Below are positions 1 through 9,630 of a DNA stretch of 59,057 nucleotides, in pieces. The number at the start of each line of letters is the position of its first letter. Position 1 is the stretch's first letter. The stretch is from Methanocorpusculaceae archaeon UBA456 (GTDB lineage Archaea; Halobacteriota; Methanomicrobia; Methanomicrobiales; Methanocorpusculaceae). The position numbers and the translations under genes are program-made. The stretch is taken from NCBI GenBank assembly GCA_002496395.1, contig DAJQ01000027.1, positions 37,917 to 96,973 of the forward strand, given 5' to 3'. Under the pieces are notes generated by a model. The model was not told the origin of the DNA, searched no databases, and saw only the letters and a list, made by a program, of their open reading frames with translations.

Positions 1-740
1 AGAAGATCGGTCCGTACGATCCGCATCTTCTCAGGGAGATCGGTGGTGCAGGGCTTTCCTCCGGTCTTCTCATGCAGCCAGACCGAATAGAGGAGGAGGT
101 TCAATCCGGCACCAACCGCCCCGAGGAGCGCCATGATCTCGATATATTCGTGGGGATCCAGATATGGAATCAGCCCTTCTGCAACCTCGGTTACCGGAAC
201 ATGGAGGGCAAAGAGGCTGAAGATGATACCGATGAAGAGGAGGATCATCATCCCGATGATCACCCGTTCCAGCCGCTCATAGCTTCCTTTCCAGAGAAGA
301 AGGAGGATCAGTGCGAGCGTTGCAATCGCGATCACCTGGATGGGGATATCAAAGGGGAGCAGGAAATAGAGGAAGTGTGCGGCAATGATGAGGAAGCCCC
401 CATATGCCAGCATCTCAAGGATATAGATGATGGTGATGAAGGTGACCTCCCAGTTCCGTGGACCCGGAATTGACCTGAGCCCGGAGAAGATCGTCATTCC
501 CGTGGAGAGCGTATAGCGGGCGATTCCGTATGCAAAGGCATACTTATAGATGAGCGCGACTGCAAAGACCCAGAGGAGGCCATAGCCGGTATGGAGTCCT
601 GCATTGATGATCTCGACAAGCCCCGATTCGCCCGACACCTCAAGTGCAAGGATGAAGACCGGCCCGAGAAAGAAGAAACGTTCTCCAATCCGCCTTTGGA
701 AGGAAGTGATTGAGGCGGGAAGGGCTGTTTGGATCTGCAC
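1..740 (-). CDS. Nramp-family-like divalent metal transporter, C-terminus beyond window
   Basis: Open frame on the minus strand from a GTG at 738-740, running off the left edge, so only about 246 N-terminal residues are visible. The protein is strongly hydrophobic, with several membrane spans. Segments such as KYAFAYGIARYTLSTG, IPGPRNWEVTF and LNLLLYSVWLHEK resemble the intracellular loop and helix pattern of Nramp (MntH/SLC11) relatives. The TM1 metal-binding DPGN motif of true Nramps is not seen; the equivalent stretch reads LEVSGESG, so metal specificity is open. An in-frame TAG lies just upstream of the GTG, which limits the start. Family assignment is by pattern recognition only; substrate is not predicted. 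Confidence 0.6.
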   Translation of the reverse strand, partial: MQIQTALPASITSFQRRIGERFFFLGPVFILALEVSGESGLVEIINAGLHTGYGLLWVFAVALIYKYAFAYGIARYTLSTGMTIFSGLRSIPGPRNWEVTFITIIYILEMLAYGGFLIIAAHFLYFLLPFDIPIQVIAIATLALILLLLWKGSYERLERVIIGMMILLFIGIIFSLFALHVPVTEVAEGLIPYLDPHEYIEIMALLGAVGAGLNLLLYSVWLHEKTGGKPCTTDLPEKMRIVRTDL

Positions 741-776
741 CCTGAACTATTGTCATTTGTGAAATATAAGATACAC

Positions 777-1271
777 TCAGGTTCGCACTACATATCCTGC
801 TGATCTGAAGATTCTGATGACCGCATCATCCCAGTCAGAATCGGAGAGGCGTTCAAGATCATGAGCTTTTGCTGCGAAAAGACTGAGCAGGAGGGGATCA
901 TCTGATCCGAGATGGCGGGATTCCATGATCCTCCCTGCACGCCTCCCGCTACTATCAAGGATGAGGATCCGCCAGCATCCATAATCGCGGCAGATCTCAG
1001 GACGGGTTGCATGAACACAGCAGTAGCCTTTCTCTTCCTCCCGGATGAACCGGAAGAAAGGGCAGGCTTCCGGGCGATCTGCAAAAGTGCCCGTCTCAAT
1101 ATTCTTATCAAGAAAGAGGGCAGTTTTGTCGGGATCGACCACCACTGTCGTCCTCTCGCCGGTATACCTGTTCCTGACGATATACCGGAGATTCCCAAGA
1201 TCAGCTTCTATGGTGTGGACAAGTCCGAGGTGGCTGCAACAGTCACCGCACTGGCTGCATTCAAATGACAT
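777..1271 (-). CDS. YkgJ-family cysteine-cluster protein
   Basis: 164 residues opening with CSQCGDCC (C5, C8, C11, C12), the signature of the YkgJ/UPF0153 zinc- or iron-chelating family. Further cysteines sit in CPFFR and the CCVHATRPEICRDYGC stretch, completing the usual CxxCxxCC plus distal Cys set. Such proteins are thought to bind a metal or Fe-S centre; their biochemical role is not settled. It lies 18 bp downstream of the methyltransferase gene on the same strand and may be co-transcribed with it. Confidence 0.85.
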   Translation of the reverse strand: MSFECSQCGDCCSHLGLVHTIEADLGNLRYIVRNRYTGERTTVVVDPDKTALFLDKNIETGTFADRPEACPFFRFIREEEKGYCCVHATRPEICRDYGCWRILILDSSGRRAGRIMESRHLGSDDPLLLSLFAAKAHDLERLSDSDWDDAVIRIFRSAGYVVRT

Positions 1272-1289
1272 GCTGACTCCCCCGGATCA

Positions 1290-2027
1290 TCATTTAGTAT
1301 CCTTTCCAAACACCCAGATCGCCCATCCAAAGGCTTCCCTCCCATAGACAAGATATTCATCCTGGATTTTGCAGAGATACTCCTCCATCTCCTCCCTGTC
1401 AGGATGGGACGGGTGTTTATCAAACCATCTGAGGCACTGCTGCCAGATGGCACTCTCATAACGGTCATGGTCGTCAGGAGAGGCCCTGATCACGCCGCAT
1501 AGCCTGAGCCCGAGATCGCGGGCGGCGGCAACAAGCCCGTATTCGGTCGGGATCTCCGGCCACTGGACGGCAAATTCAGGGGGAACAGAAGTGCTCTGCC
1601 AGTAGCGATCCCCGATCACAAGAGTGCCACCGTTTTTCGTGATTGATTCAAGGTGAGCAAGTGCCGGGACTGCACCCCCGAAGATGAAGGCAGACCCAAT
1701 GGCAACAACAACGTCCGCCTCTTCCTCCGGCTCCCATGCGGCGGCATCCCCTTCAATGATCTGAATTCGATCTGCCGCCCCTTTTTCATCGACAGCTCTC
1801 TTTGCCGCCGCAACTGACTCTTTTCTCAGTTCTATACCGGTTCCCCGAATACCATATGCATCATACCAGAGGGAAAGGAGAGTGCCGTTTCCGCAACCGA
1901 GATCATAAATGACGGCATCCTGTCTTATGGCAGCAAGCTCTCCTGCCCGGAGGATCATCTCATGTGTAACCGGGTTCATCAGGGGGAGGCGGGACTGGGC
2001 AATTCTTTCGATCTCATCTGGGTGCAT
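1290..2027 (-). CDS. class I SAM-dependent methyltransferase
   Basis: About 245 residues. VIYDLGCGNGTLLSL is the glycine-rich SAM-binding motif I, followed by the acidic GTGIELR strand-2 end and by VVVAIGSAFIFGG after strand 4, so the Rossmann methyltransferase fold is clear. The substrate cannot be told. The frame is open to a TTG at 2042, but that TTG is part of GAGGAGATCG, which forms a good ribosome binding site 7-8 nt before the ATG at 2025-2027. I therefore take the ATG. It precedes the YkgJ-like gene by 18 bp on the same strand. Confidence 0.8.
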   Translation of the reverse strand: MHPDEIERIAQSRLPLMNPVTHEMILRAGELAAIRQDAVIYDLGCGNGTLLSLWYDAYGIRGTGIELRKESVAAAKRAVDEKGAADRIQIIEGDAAAWEPEEEADVVVAIGSAFIFGGAVPALAHLESITKNGGTLVIGDRYWQSTSVPPEFAVQWPEIPTEYGLVAAARDLGLRLCGVIRASPDDHDRYESAIWQQCLRWFDKHPSHPDREEMEEYLCKIQDEYLVYGREAFGWAIWVFGKDTK

Positions 2028-2088
2028 GGACGATCTCCTCAACCCTGACTATTATGCTTCTTTGGCAAAAAGATGAGGGGGAGAATGA

Positions 2089-3060
2089 TCACTCCATTGC
2101 CTGCTCTTCTTCCGGGAGCAGGGCATAGCCTGAATTGAGTCTGCCGAGCACCGCAAGCGAGTACGTGCGGAAGAAGGTGACGAAAGGTACTGAGATCAGG
2201 AGAACTATCGGAATTGCGATAATCAGGTATGGGATGAGGAGGAGAAGGAGGAGCGAGATGTTTGCCATCTGCATCGCGGCATACAGGAAGAGCCCGATGA
2301 GAGCAAAGGGGATGGCAACGATCCCAAGCGCCAGAAGGGTGAGGAGGATCATAACAATACCTGCTCCAAGCGCCGCGAGGAACCGGACAACCAGGTAGAT
2401 GATCCCCTGCATCCACTGTGTGCTGATGATCCCGTAGAACTCTTTCCATCCATCAATCACCCCGCAATCCTTCCGGATCATAATCGGCACCACGAAATCG
2501 ATGGTGATCATCTGGATAATCCCGACGATGATTGCCAGTATAATGAGGAACGGGAGAAAGAGGATGAGGGAAAGAGCGGTAGGAAAAGCAAAGCCTCCGG
2601 CCAGAATGATGAGCGGTATGATAAGTGCTGCAAGAATCAGGAGGAAGAGAACTGCAATTCCAATCTGGAAGAGGAAGAGCCTGACACCCTTCCCTGCTCG
2701 GGGCGAAAAATATTCGCGTATCCTCACGTTCCTCGTTCGTATACAGTCGACAAAGACGAACTGGAAGATCGATCCAATCAGCATGAAGAGAAGGGCACAA
2801 GCAATGATCAGGAAGATGAGGGCAATGATCAGCCCGGCCATATCAGGAAGGGCATCGGGAGCTGAAAACCCCGTGAAAGCATCTGAAGGGAAGTCATTGT
2901 CTGAAGACCATGTCGGCTGCGGGAACCCGGCTCCTCCCCAGCCGATGAAGAGGGCAATGAGGGCGATCCTGAGCCAGATTCCTTTCTGGAAAGGCCAGAG
3001 GAGATCCCGTGTGCGCCTGATCGCTGAATCGAGTTCGGTGAAGGCAAAATACTCTGTCAT
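2089..3060 (-). CDS. multi-pass membrane protein, function unknown
   Basis: 323 residues with about six long hydrophobic segments separated by short loops (for example around residues 28-48, 75-100, 125-185 and 215-300). The overall pattern resembles euryarchaeal membrane proteins related to the membrane domain of glycerophosphodiester phosphodiesterases, but no catalytic motif is visible. A T-rich TTATTAAAG element about 25-30 nt upstream of the ATG suggests a TATA box and a very short leader. No partner gene is evident. Confidence 0.75.
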   Translation of the reverse strand: MTEYFAFTELDSAIRRTRDLLWPFQKGIWLRIALIALFIGWGGAGFPQPTWSSDNDFPSDAFTGFSAPDALPDMAGLIIALIFLIIACALLFMLIGSIFQFVFVDCIRTRNVRIREYFSPRAGKGVRLFLFQIGIAVLFLLILAALIIPLIILAGGFAFPTALSLILFLPFLIILAIIVGIIQMITIDFVVPIMIRKDCGVIDGWKEFYGIISTQWMQGIIYLVVRFLAALGAGIVMILLTLLALGIVAIPFALIGLFLYAAMQMANISLLLLLLIPYLIIAIPIVLLISVPFVTFFRTYSLAVLGRLNSGYALLPEEEQAME

Positions 3061-3115
3061 TGGTGTATATCTATGGATGAAGACTTTAATAAGAACACTC
3101 CTGCAATGGACACTT

Positions 3116-4942
3116 TCATTCCTCAGTACTCATATCAACAGTGTCATCCCCACCTGGTTCCACCGGAAAGACGATCTCATAGGCAGTTCCCTTCTCCCGC
3201 CTGAGGGTGATCCTCCCGAGGAGCTGGTTGACGAGGCTTACGACGAGCTGCATCCCGAGTGTCCGGGTATTTTCAAAGTCGATATCAGCTGGAAAACCGA
3301 TCCCGTCGTCGGCAAACCGGTATATGATCGTATCCCCCTTCTCCTCCACATCAATGCTGATGGTTCCCTTCCTGCCATCCGGAAAGGCATGCTTGAGTGA
3401 ATTTGTCAGTAATTCATTTGTGATCAGGCTAAGGGGGACAGCCTTGTCGATTGAGAGATAGATATCAGGGGCGTGGATATCAAGGGCAATCGTCCCGGTC
3501 CTCACCTGGCGGGATGAGAAGATATATTCCCCCATCATCGAGAGATACTCCCCGTACTCGATCCGGGAGAGGTTCTCTGACTGGTAGAGTTTCTCATGAA
3601 CAAGGGCGATCGAATAGACCCGGCTCTCGCTCTGGGAGAAGAGCTCACGCATCTCCGGATCGGGGATCGTCTCTTTCTGGAGCATCAGGAGGCTTGAGAT
3701 CACCTGCATATTGTTCTTGACACGATGATGAATCTCTTTTAAAAGGATCTCTTTTTCCCGGAGAGATTGTTTCATCTCTTCATCCCGCCTCTTTTTTTCG
3801 GTGATATCATGAAAGATTGTTGCACATTCGCCTTTTCTTGGGCTGTATAATGATAACTCAAAGAAGCGGGGAGGATCTGCAAGGGTGATCTCAAATACCT
3901 GTGGCTCACCTGTCTCAGTTGTTTTCAGACATTCTTCACCCCAGTTAAGATTAACATCCGGAAGTATCTCCTGCAGGGTTTTATTGAGGATCTCTTCTCC
4001 TGGAAGGCCGGTGATCTGCTCAAAAGCAGGATTTATATCAATGATCCCGGGAGGAGAGGCGCTATTATCCGCATCCTGGATGAGCCGGAGATGGGCATAG
4101 CCGTCACGCATGGACTCAAAGAGCGAGCGATACCGCCGTTCACTCTCGATGAGTGCTTCTTCTGCCTTTTTTCTGTCTGTTATATCCTGTCCGACAGACT
4201 GAAACTCACGAAGCAATCCATCTTCACCAAAGATTGCCCGCGTGTTCCACCGTTGCCAGAGGATATCCCCATCCGGCATGATCGTCCGCTGGTCAATACT
4301 TCCATTCGGATTCTCCGGCGAGAGAGAAGAGAAGAGAAGAGTGACTGCCTCTGAATCATCCGGGTGGATCTTCGGCTTGAACCGTCTCCCGAGGATCTCT
4401 TTGCAGGGAACCCCAAAGTACCGGCAATACGCATCATTAACAAAGAGAACCGTTCCATCTGCACTGAAGCGGCAGATCAGTTCGGTCTGGTCTTCGACGA
4501 CATTCCTATACCGCTCTTCGCTCTCCCTGAGTGCATCCTCACTCCTCTTCTTTGATACAGCGTACCTGACAATATTGATGAGTTCAGCAAATTGTGCCCT
4601 CAGATCTCCGCCCTTTTCAAGATAGAAGTCCGCACCATTGTTCAGTGCTTCGATCACCACTTCTTCCCGCCCTTTTCCCGTCAGAATGATGAAGGGCGTC
4701 TCATCCCCCCTCTTCCGAAGATATTTTAGAAAAGAGATACCATCGCATTTTGGCATCTGAAAATCCGAGATGATCGCATCATAAGACTGTTGTTTCAGAA
4801 GAGCTATCGCATCAGGAGCACTCTCGCATCCCGCAACCAGAAATTCCCCATTTTTCTCCAGATGTTTTTTACCGAGAATAAGAAGCCCCGGCTCATCATC
4901 AACATACAGGATAGTGATCGGAGCATCCCCGGAGTCTGGCAT
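3116..4942 (-). CDS. hybrid sensor: REC-PAS-PAS-histidine kinase (HWE/HisKA_2 type)
   Basis: 608 residues, no membrane segment, so cytoplasmic. Residues 1-130 are a receiver domain (acid pair D15/D16, phospho-acceptor D60 in SDFQMP). PAS domains follow at about 140-260 and 265-385. The kinase core has EIHHRVKNN at 403-411 (phospho-His 405 or 406), a dimerisation segment, and an ATPase domain with N-box NELLTNSLKHAF near 509-520 and G-box DDGIGF at 545-550. This is the HisKA_2 class common in methanogens. It is the last gene of a three-gene sensory operon and its C-terminal 230 residues closely match those of the 1043-residue kinase upstream. No DNA-binding output domain is present. Confidence 0.92.
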   Translation of the reverse strand: MPDSGDAPITILYVDDEPGLLILGKKHLEKNGEFLVAGCESAPDAIALLKQQSYDAIISDFQMPKCDGISFLKYLRKRGDETPFIILTGKGREEVVIEALNNGADFYLEKGGDLRAQFAELINIVRYAVSKKRSEDALRESEERYRNVVEDQTELICRFSADGTVLFVNDAYCRYFGVPCKEILGRRFKPKIHPDDSEAVTLLFSSLSPENPNGSIDQRTIMPDGDILWQRWNTRAIFGEDGLLREFQSVGQDITDRKKAEEALIESERRYRSLFESMRDGYAHLRLIQDADNSASPPGIIDINPAFEQITGLPGEEILNKTLQEILPDVNLNWGEECLKTTETGEPQVFEITLADPPRFFELSLYSPRKGECATIFHDITEKKRRDEEMKQSLREKEILLKEIHHRVKNNMQVISSLLMLQKETIPDPEMRELFSQSESRVYSIALVHEKLYQSENLSRIEYGEYLSMMGEYIFSSRQVRTGTIALDIHAPDIYLSIDKAVPLSLITNELLTNSLKHAFPDGRKGTISIDVEEKGDTIIYRFADDGIGFPADIDFENTRTLGMQLVVSLVNQLLGRITLRREKGTAYEIVFPVEPGGDDTVDMSTEE

Positions 4943-5000
4943 AAAGAGGCTTCAGTATTCACAGGAAATAATACTATCCTTACAAGCGGTTCAGATTTGG

Positions 5001-6119
5001 TTATTTCAGCTCTTTTTTCACCCATCCGGTCATGACAAGCCCTTCAAAGAGGTAATCAGGATCATCTGAATGATCACTTAAGATACCACGAATATAAACC
5101 GGCCTCCCATCAGCTGATCTGAAGGTGAGAGCAAAAGGCAGAACCCCGAGCGGGTTCGTCCCGATATCAGTAAGGAGCTTCTGTGCCTCAGGCAGGCTCT
5201 CATCATATACATAATGCCAGATTTTATTTCCGGGAATGGTATCTTCCGAATACCCAAGGTATCTGTTGAGGGAGGGGCTTTGTTGCCTGAGTGTTCCGTC
5301 ATCATTGAGGATAACGATGACATCTGCCACATCATCGATTATTGATTTGAAAAATTCTTCATTCTGCCTGAGCCGATCTTCCATCACCTTGATCCTGGTG
5401 ATATCGTGAATATGAATGGCATATTTTGTGATCTCGCCATTTGGATTTGCAATCGGATAGATCCCGACATCATACCAATGCTCAGAAAAATGCTCGACAA
5501 ATGTCTCTCCTCTGCTCTGGCCGGGCTTTATTGCGTGGCCAGCCATCCTCGGGGAGAGGCAGCCGGAGGAGACCAGATCGTACACATTGGAGCCGACAAG
5601 CTCTTTCACCGTTTTTCCGGCCCTCTTTGCAATAGCCTGGTTTGCCATCTGGATTGATTTCTCAGTATCAATTAAAAAGTGCATATCCGGTGTCGCATTC
5701 AGGAGGACCTGGATCGTCTCCTGATGCTCCCTGAGATTCATTTCCATGGCATGCCTGTATAACGCCATCTCGATCGTCGTCTTCAGTTCCTGCTCGCGGA
5801 CGGGTTTCAGAATATAGCCAAAAGGACCTGTTACTTTTGCAGCATTCACCACACGATCATCAGAAAAAGCGGTCAGGTAGATGACGGGGATGGTGCTTGT
5901 TGCACGGATCTCGGCGGCTGCATTGATTCCCGTCATCTTGCCTGCAAGCTTGATATCCATCAGGATCAGATCCGGTTTCAGTTCGGCTGCCTTCTGGACC
6001 GCCTGTTCCCCGGTTGGAAAAACCCCGCAGACAGAATATCCCATATTCGTCAGGCTTCTCTTCAAAGCCATTGCGGTGACGGCTTCATCCTCAACGATCA
6101 TTATGGTTGCTTCACTCAT
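5001..6119 (-). CDS. response regulator with two PAS domains
   Basis: 372 residues. Receiver domain at 1-120 with acidic residues near E10/D11, phospho-acceptor D55 in LMDIKLAG and the conserved K105 in ILKP. PAS domains follow at about 135-250 and 255-365; the last ends with GLVMTGWVKKEL, with no kinase or DNA-binding module. The ATG start overlaps the stop of the upstream 1043-residue kinase as ATGA (6116-6119), so translation is probably coupled. Likely acts as a phospho-relay or ligand-sensing node between the two kinases encoded on either side; this role is inferred from context. Confidence 0.9.
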   Translation of the reverse strand: MSEATIMIVEDEAVTAMALKRSLTNMGYSVCGVFPTGEQAVQKAAELKPDLILMDIKLAGKMTGINAAAEIRATSTIPVIYLTAFSDDRVVNAAKVTGPFGYILKPVREQELKTTIEMALYRHAMEMNLREHQETIQVLLNATPDMHFLIDTEKSIQMANQAIAKRAGKTVKELVGSNVYDLVSSGCLSPRMAGHAIKPGQSRGETFVEHFSEHWYDVGIYPIANPNGEITKYAIHIHDITRIKVMEDRLRQNEEFFKSIIDDVADVIVILNDDGTLRQQSPSLNRYLGYSEDTIPGNKIWHYVYDESLPEAQKLLTDIGTNPLGVLPFALTFRSADGRPVYIRGILSDHSDDPDYLFEGLVMTGWVKKELK

Positions 6120-9100
6120 TCTTCATCCTCTCCATTGGGTTTTATCGGAAAGATGATCTCAAATCTGGTTCCCCTATCACGATTTAAGGAGATGGAGCCC
6201 ATCAGCTGGATGACAAGGTTGTTCACAAGCTCCATCCCGAGTGTTTTGGTATTCTGAAAGTCGATATCATCCGGAAATCCGATCCCGTCATCACTGAATT
6301 GGTACAGGATATCTTCACCTCTTTTCTGAAGATCGATCCTGATGGTTCCCTTCCTGCCATCGGGGAAGGCATGTTTTAAGGAGTTTGTCAGGAGTTCGTT
6401 TGTGATCAGGCTGAGGGGGACTGCATTATCGATCGGGAGATAGATATCAGGCGCATTAATTTCAAGGGTGATTATATCGGAGCTGATATTCCGTGATGCA
6501 AGTATATGATCCCCCATCATCTCAAGATACTCGCCATAATGAATACGGGAGAGACTCTCTGATCTGTAGAGTTTCTCGTGAACAAGTGCGATTGAGAAGA
6601 CACGGTTCTCACTCTCCCTAAAGAGTTCACGCATACGCGGATCGGTCATATTTTCTCTCTGGAGCATAAGGAGGCTTGAGATCACCTGCATATTGTTCTT
6701 GACACGGTGATGAATCTCTTTTAACAAAATCTCCTTCTCCCGAAGTGATTGTTCCACCTCCTCCTCCCGCCTCTTCTTCTCGGTGATATCATGGAAGATC
6801 GTGGCGCATTCCCCTTTTTGCGGGCTGTACACCAGCACTTCATACTCACGATCCTTCTCCTGATGATAGTATTCAACCACCTGAGGCTCACCGGTACATG
6901 CGGTTGCATGGAGCCTTTCGAACCAGGCGGGATTGATATGAGGAAGTGCATCACGCAATGTCTTCCCGGTTGCCTCCTTACCGGAGAGGCCGGTGATCGT
7001 CTCCATCGTAAGGTTTATTTCAATTATCCGGAAATCTAACGATTTTTCATCCAAATCCCTGATCAGCTGAAGATGGGCATACCCATCATGCATGGACGAA
7101 AAGAGTGACCGATACCGTGTATCGGTCTCAAGAAGCGCCTCCTGCTCTGCCTGCCTGAGTGCGGTGACATCCCGTGCAATCCCCTCTATGGCAACCAGCG
7201 TGCCGTTCTCATTATGGATGGGAACATTCCGCTCTTCAATCCAGATCACCTCACCATCTCTTCGTACCCAGCGGATGGCAAGAGGCTCTCCAATTGAATC
7301 AGCCGATCGAGTCGACTCAAAGAGGGGGCGATCATCCGGATGAATGATCCTCAATGCAAGGCAGGGATCTGCATAATATTCCTCGGGGGCATATCCCGAT
7401 ATCTCTTCGATGGCGGGGTTTACATAGGTGAAGTGGATCTCCGGCAGCAGATCGATCCGGTAGAGAACATCCCCGGCATGCTCAGCCAGGCTCCTGAAAC
7501 GCTCCTCGCTCTCCCGCAGTGCCTCTTCTGCCTGCCTCCGTTCTGCAACTGAAAAGAGCTGGGCGATGAGGGATGCGGCAATAGTCGCAAAACCCTCCTC
7601 ATCCGCATGCCATCTCCGGGGGGCTCCTGTATCCTCAAGACAGAGGATGCCGATCATACTGCCTTCCTTCAGAATACCAACATCAAGCATGGCAGAAATC
7701 CCACGAGGTGCAAGGTACCCATCCTTCAGCTCACTGACACTCGAATCCGAAGAGACATCCTCAACACAGAGCCTGTGCCTGGTCCTGAGTGCATCAAAAT
7801 AGCGGGGATAGTGATCTGTCTTCAGAGTTATCCCATCGCTATGTCTCTTCTCTCCTGCATCATAAAGAGAGAGGCATTGAAGAAGAGACCCTTTTTTTGA
7901 GAAGGTCCAGACACCGACACGTTCAGTTTCAAGTGTCTCTGATACAGTTTTCGTGATCTTCGTCAGGGCAGCCGGCATATCCCCGGAGAGGATCGCGTCA
8001 TCAAGGGCAAGATCCGCGATCGCCTTTCGCTGCCGTTTCGCACGTTCTGCATTCCTGGCCAGACGATCTTCAGCCTCTTTCTCGTAGGTTATATCCCTCC
8101 CGACAGACTGGTATTCAATAATCTGCCCATCTTCATCAAAGATTGCCCTGGTATTCCATCGCTGCCAGAGCACCTTGTTGTCAGGCATAATGATCCGCTG
8201 ATCAATCGATCCGGTCGGATGGTCTTTTGTCAGGGAGGAGAGGAAGTGTGTTACCTTCTCACGATCATCAGGATGGATCACCGGCATAAACTGGTTCCCG
8301 ACAATTAATTCGCGATCAAGACCGAAATAACGACAATATGCATCATTCACAAAGAGGTGTGTTCCATCAGGGAGGAAACGGCAGATCAACTCGGTCTGGG
8401 TCTCAACAACAGCACGGTACCGCTCCTCGCTCCTGCGCAGCTCTTCTTCTGCCCTTTTGAGGGTATCAACATCGCTGAAGACCCCGTCCCAGAGAATTGT
8501 CCCATCTTCCTCAACTGACGGGCTGGCCCGGATCTCCATCCATCGATCGCCACCATTCCCATTGTAGAGGAGAATGAGATGGATAAACTCCTTATTCTCT
8601 GCCGATTGATAAAAAGCCTGGTACATTCGCTCCCGGAAGTTTGGGAGAACCTTCTCAACGAGGATTTCCGGGGATCGGTATACCTCTTCAAGAGGAATGC
8701 TGGTCAGATCAACCATCCGATCACTCATGTACCGGATAGAAAACTCACGCGACGGGCTCATCGCGATCTGGAAGAGGCCGATATTGGCATTCTCGGAGAT
8801 CCTCCGATACCTCTCATCGCTCTCTTTCCTGGCGATCTCGCTCCTCATTCTGGCGACGGCATATTGCACCTTCCTGAAGAGATCATGGAAGAGGAAGGTC
8901 GGGTCCCCACTTTTCTGGATATAAAAGTCCGCTCCGCAGTTGAGCGCCTCAATGACTACTTCTTCGCATCCTTTCCCGGTGAAGATGATGAAGGGGGTTG
9001 TTTTATCCTCTTTTCTGATCTGTTTTAAAAGAGCAATCCCATCCATCTCCGGCATATCATAATCTGCAATTATTGCATCAAAAGATCGTGTTCTGAGGAG

Positions 9101-9247
9101 AGCGATCGCATCCGCGGCACTTTCAAGAGTGGTTACGGTGCAGTCCTGATACTCTTCCAGATAGAGCTTACATGTCTCAAGGAGCCCCGGGTTATCATCA
9201 ACACAAAGGATGGAAATAGGAGGGGATGTGGGGTCAGGATCTGCCAT
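6116..9247 (-). CDS. large hybrid sensor: REC-PAS-PAS-GAF-PAS-PAS-histidine kinase
   Basis: 1043 residues, cytoplasmic. Order: receiver 1-135 (phospho-acceptor D62), PAS 145-265, PAS 274-395, GAF about 410-570, PAS 580-700, PAS 710-825, HisKA_2 with EIHHRVKNN at 844-852, ATPase domain with N-box NELLTNSLKHAF and G-box DDGIGF. First gene of the sensory operon. The second PAS (274-395) is closely similar to the first PAS of the 608-residue kinase, and the kinase cores match over about 230 residues, so the two arose by duplication with domain gain or loss. Four PAS and one GAF domain imply multiple inputs, possibly redox or small ligands, but no cofactor motif is decisive. Confidence 0.92.
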   Translation of the reverse strand: MADPDPTSPPISILCVDDNPGLLETCKLYLEEYQDCTVTTLESAADAIALLRTRSFDAIIADYDMPEMDGIALLKQIRKEDKTTPFIIFTGKGCEEVVIEALNCGADFYIQKSGDPTFLFHDLFRKVQYAVARMRSEIARKESDERYRRISENANIGLFQIAMSPSREFSIRYMSDRMVDLTSIPLEEVYRSPEILVEKVLPNFRERMYQAFYQSAENKEFIHLILLYNGNGGDRWMEIRASPSVEEDGTILWDGVFSDVDTLKRAEEELRRSEERYRAVVETQTELICRFLPDGTHLFVNDAYCRYFGLDRELIVGNQFMPVIHPDDREKVTHFLSSLTKDHPTGSIDQRIIMPDNKVLWQRWNTRAIFDEDGQIIEYQSVGRDITYEKEAEDRLARNAERAKRQRKAIADLALDDAILSGDMPAALTKITKTVSETLETERVGVWTFSKKGSLLQCLSLYDAGEKRHSDGITLKTDHYPRYFDALRTRHRLCVEDVSSDSSVSELKDGYLAPRGISAMLDVGILKEGSMIGILCLEDTGAPRRWHADEEGFATIAASLIAQLFSVAERRQAEEALRESEERFRSLAEHAGDVLYRIDLLPEIHFTYVNPAIEEISGYAPEEYYADPCLALRIIHPDDRPLFESTRSADSIGEPLAIRWVRRDGEVIWIEERNVPIHNENGTLVAIEGIARDVTALRQAEQEALLETDTRYRSLFSSMHDGYAHLQLIRDLDEKSLDFRIIEINLTMETITGLSGKEATGKTLRDALPHINPAWFERLHATACTGEPQVVEYYHQEKDREYEVLVYSPQKGECATIFHDITEKKRREEEVEQSLREKEILLKEIHHRVKNNMQVISSLLMLQRENMTDPRMRELFRESENRVFSIALVHEKLYRSESLSRIHYGEYLEMMGDHILASRNISSDIITLEINAPDIYLPIDNAVPLSLITNELLTNSLKHAFPDGRKGTIRIDLQKRGEDILYQFSDDGIGFPDDIDFQNTKTLGMELVNNLVIQLMGSISLNRDRGTRFEIIFPIKPNGEDEE

Positions 9248-9351
9248 TTAATGGTAGTTCTGGATTTAGGTATGATAATACTATTGATAGCCCGTTCTCC
9301 TCATCCCTGACGGGCGATTGTATTATACATCCGGCAATGATATGGTATGCT

Positions 9352-9630
9352 ATGAAACGATCCACGATCATTATCGCCATCATCTTCCTCTTCTCCCCAA
9401 TTGGTGCCGGAACCGCCTCGGCAGCAGAGTACCCTGTTGCCCCCCTTGGATCGGCTGATTCGATGGTGCAATTTGTTGAATGGCTTGTTGAACTCGGGAG
9501 AGAGCTGATGCAGATCTTCACCAGTGCGATGGATCTGATCGGGCTCTCAAACGAGACCTATGTCGGCGATATGCTGACGACCCTTGATGATGGGATGAAC
9601 CTGGTGAATGCTACAAAAAGCCAGAAATAA
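9352..9630 (+). CDS. small secreted protein, function unknown
   Basis: 92 residues from the ATG at 9352. The first 24 residues form a Sec-type signal peptide (positive MKR, a hydrophobic run, then TASA before AEYP). The mature part of about 68 residues is mostly helical, with DSMVQFVEWLVELGRELMQI and a second helix ending in TKSQK. The frame extends upstream to 9226, but that part contains no plausible signal and overlaps the kinase promoter. The 3' end overlaps the convergent ablB gene by 20 bp. No family recognised. Confidence 0.6.
   Translation: MKRSTIIIAIIFLFSPIGAGTASAAEYPVAPLGSADSMVQFVEWLVELGRELMQIFTSAMDLIGLSNETYVGDMLTTLDDGMNLVNATKSQK

Noticed and set aside
72..473. Acidic 133-codon plus-strand frame at the left edge
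   Set aside because: Antisense to the transporter-like membrane frame, whose hydrophobic pattern gives the Asp/Glu-rich shadow.
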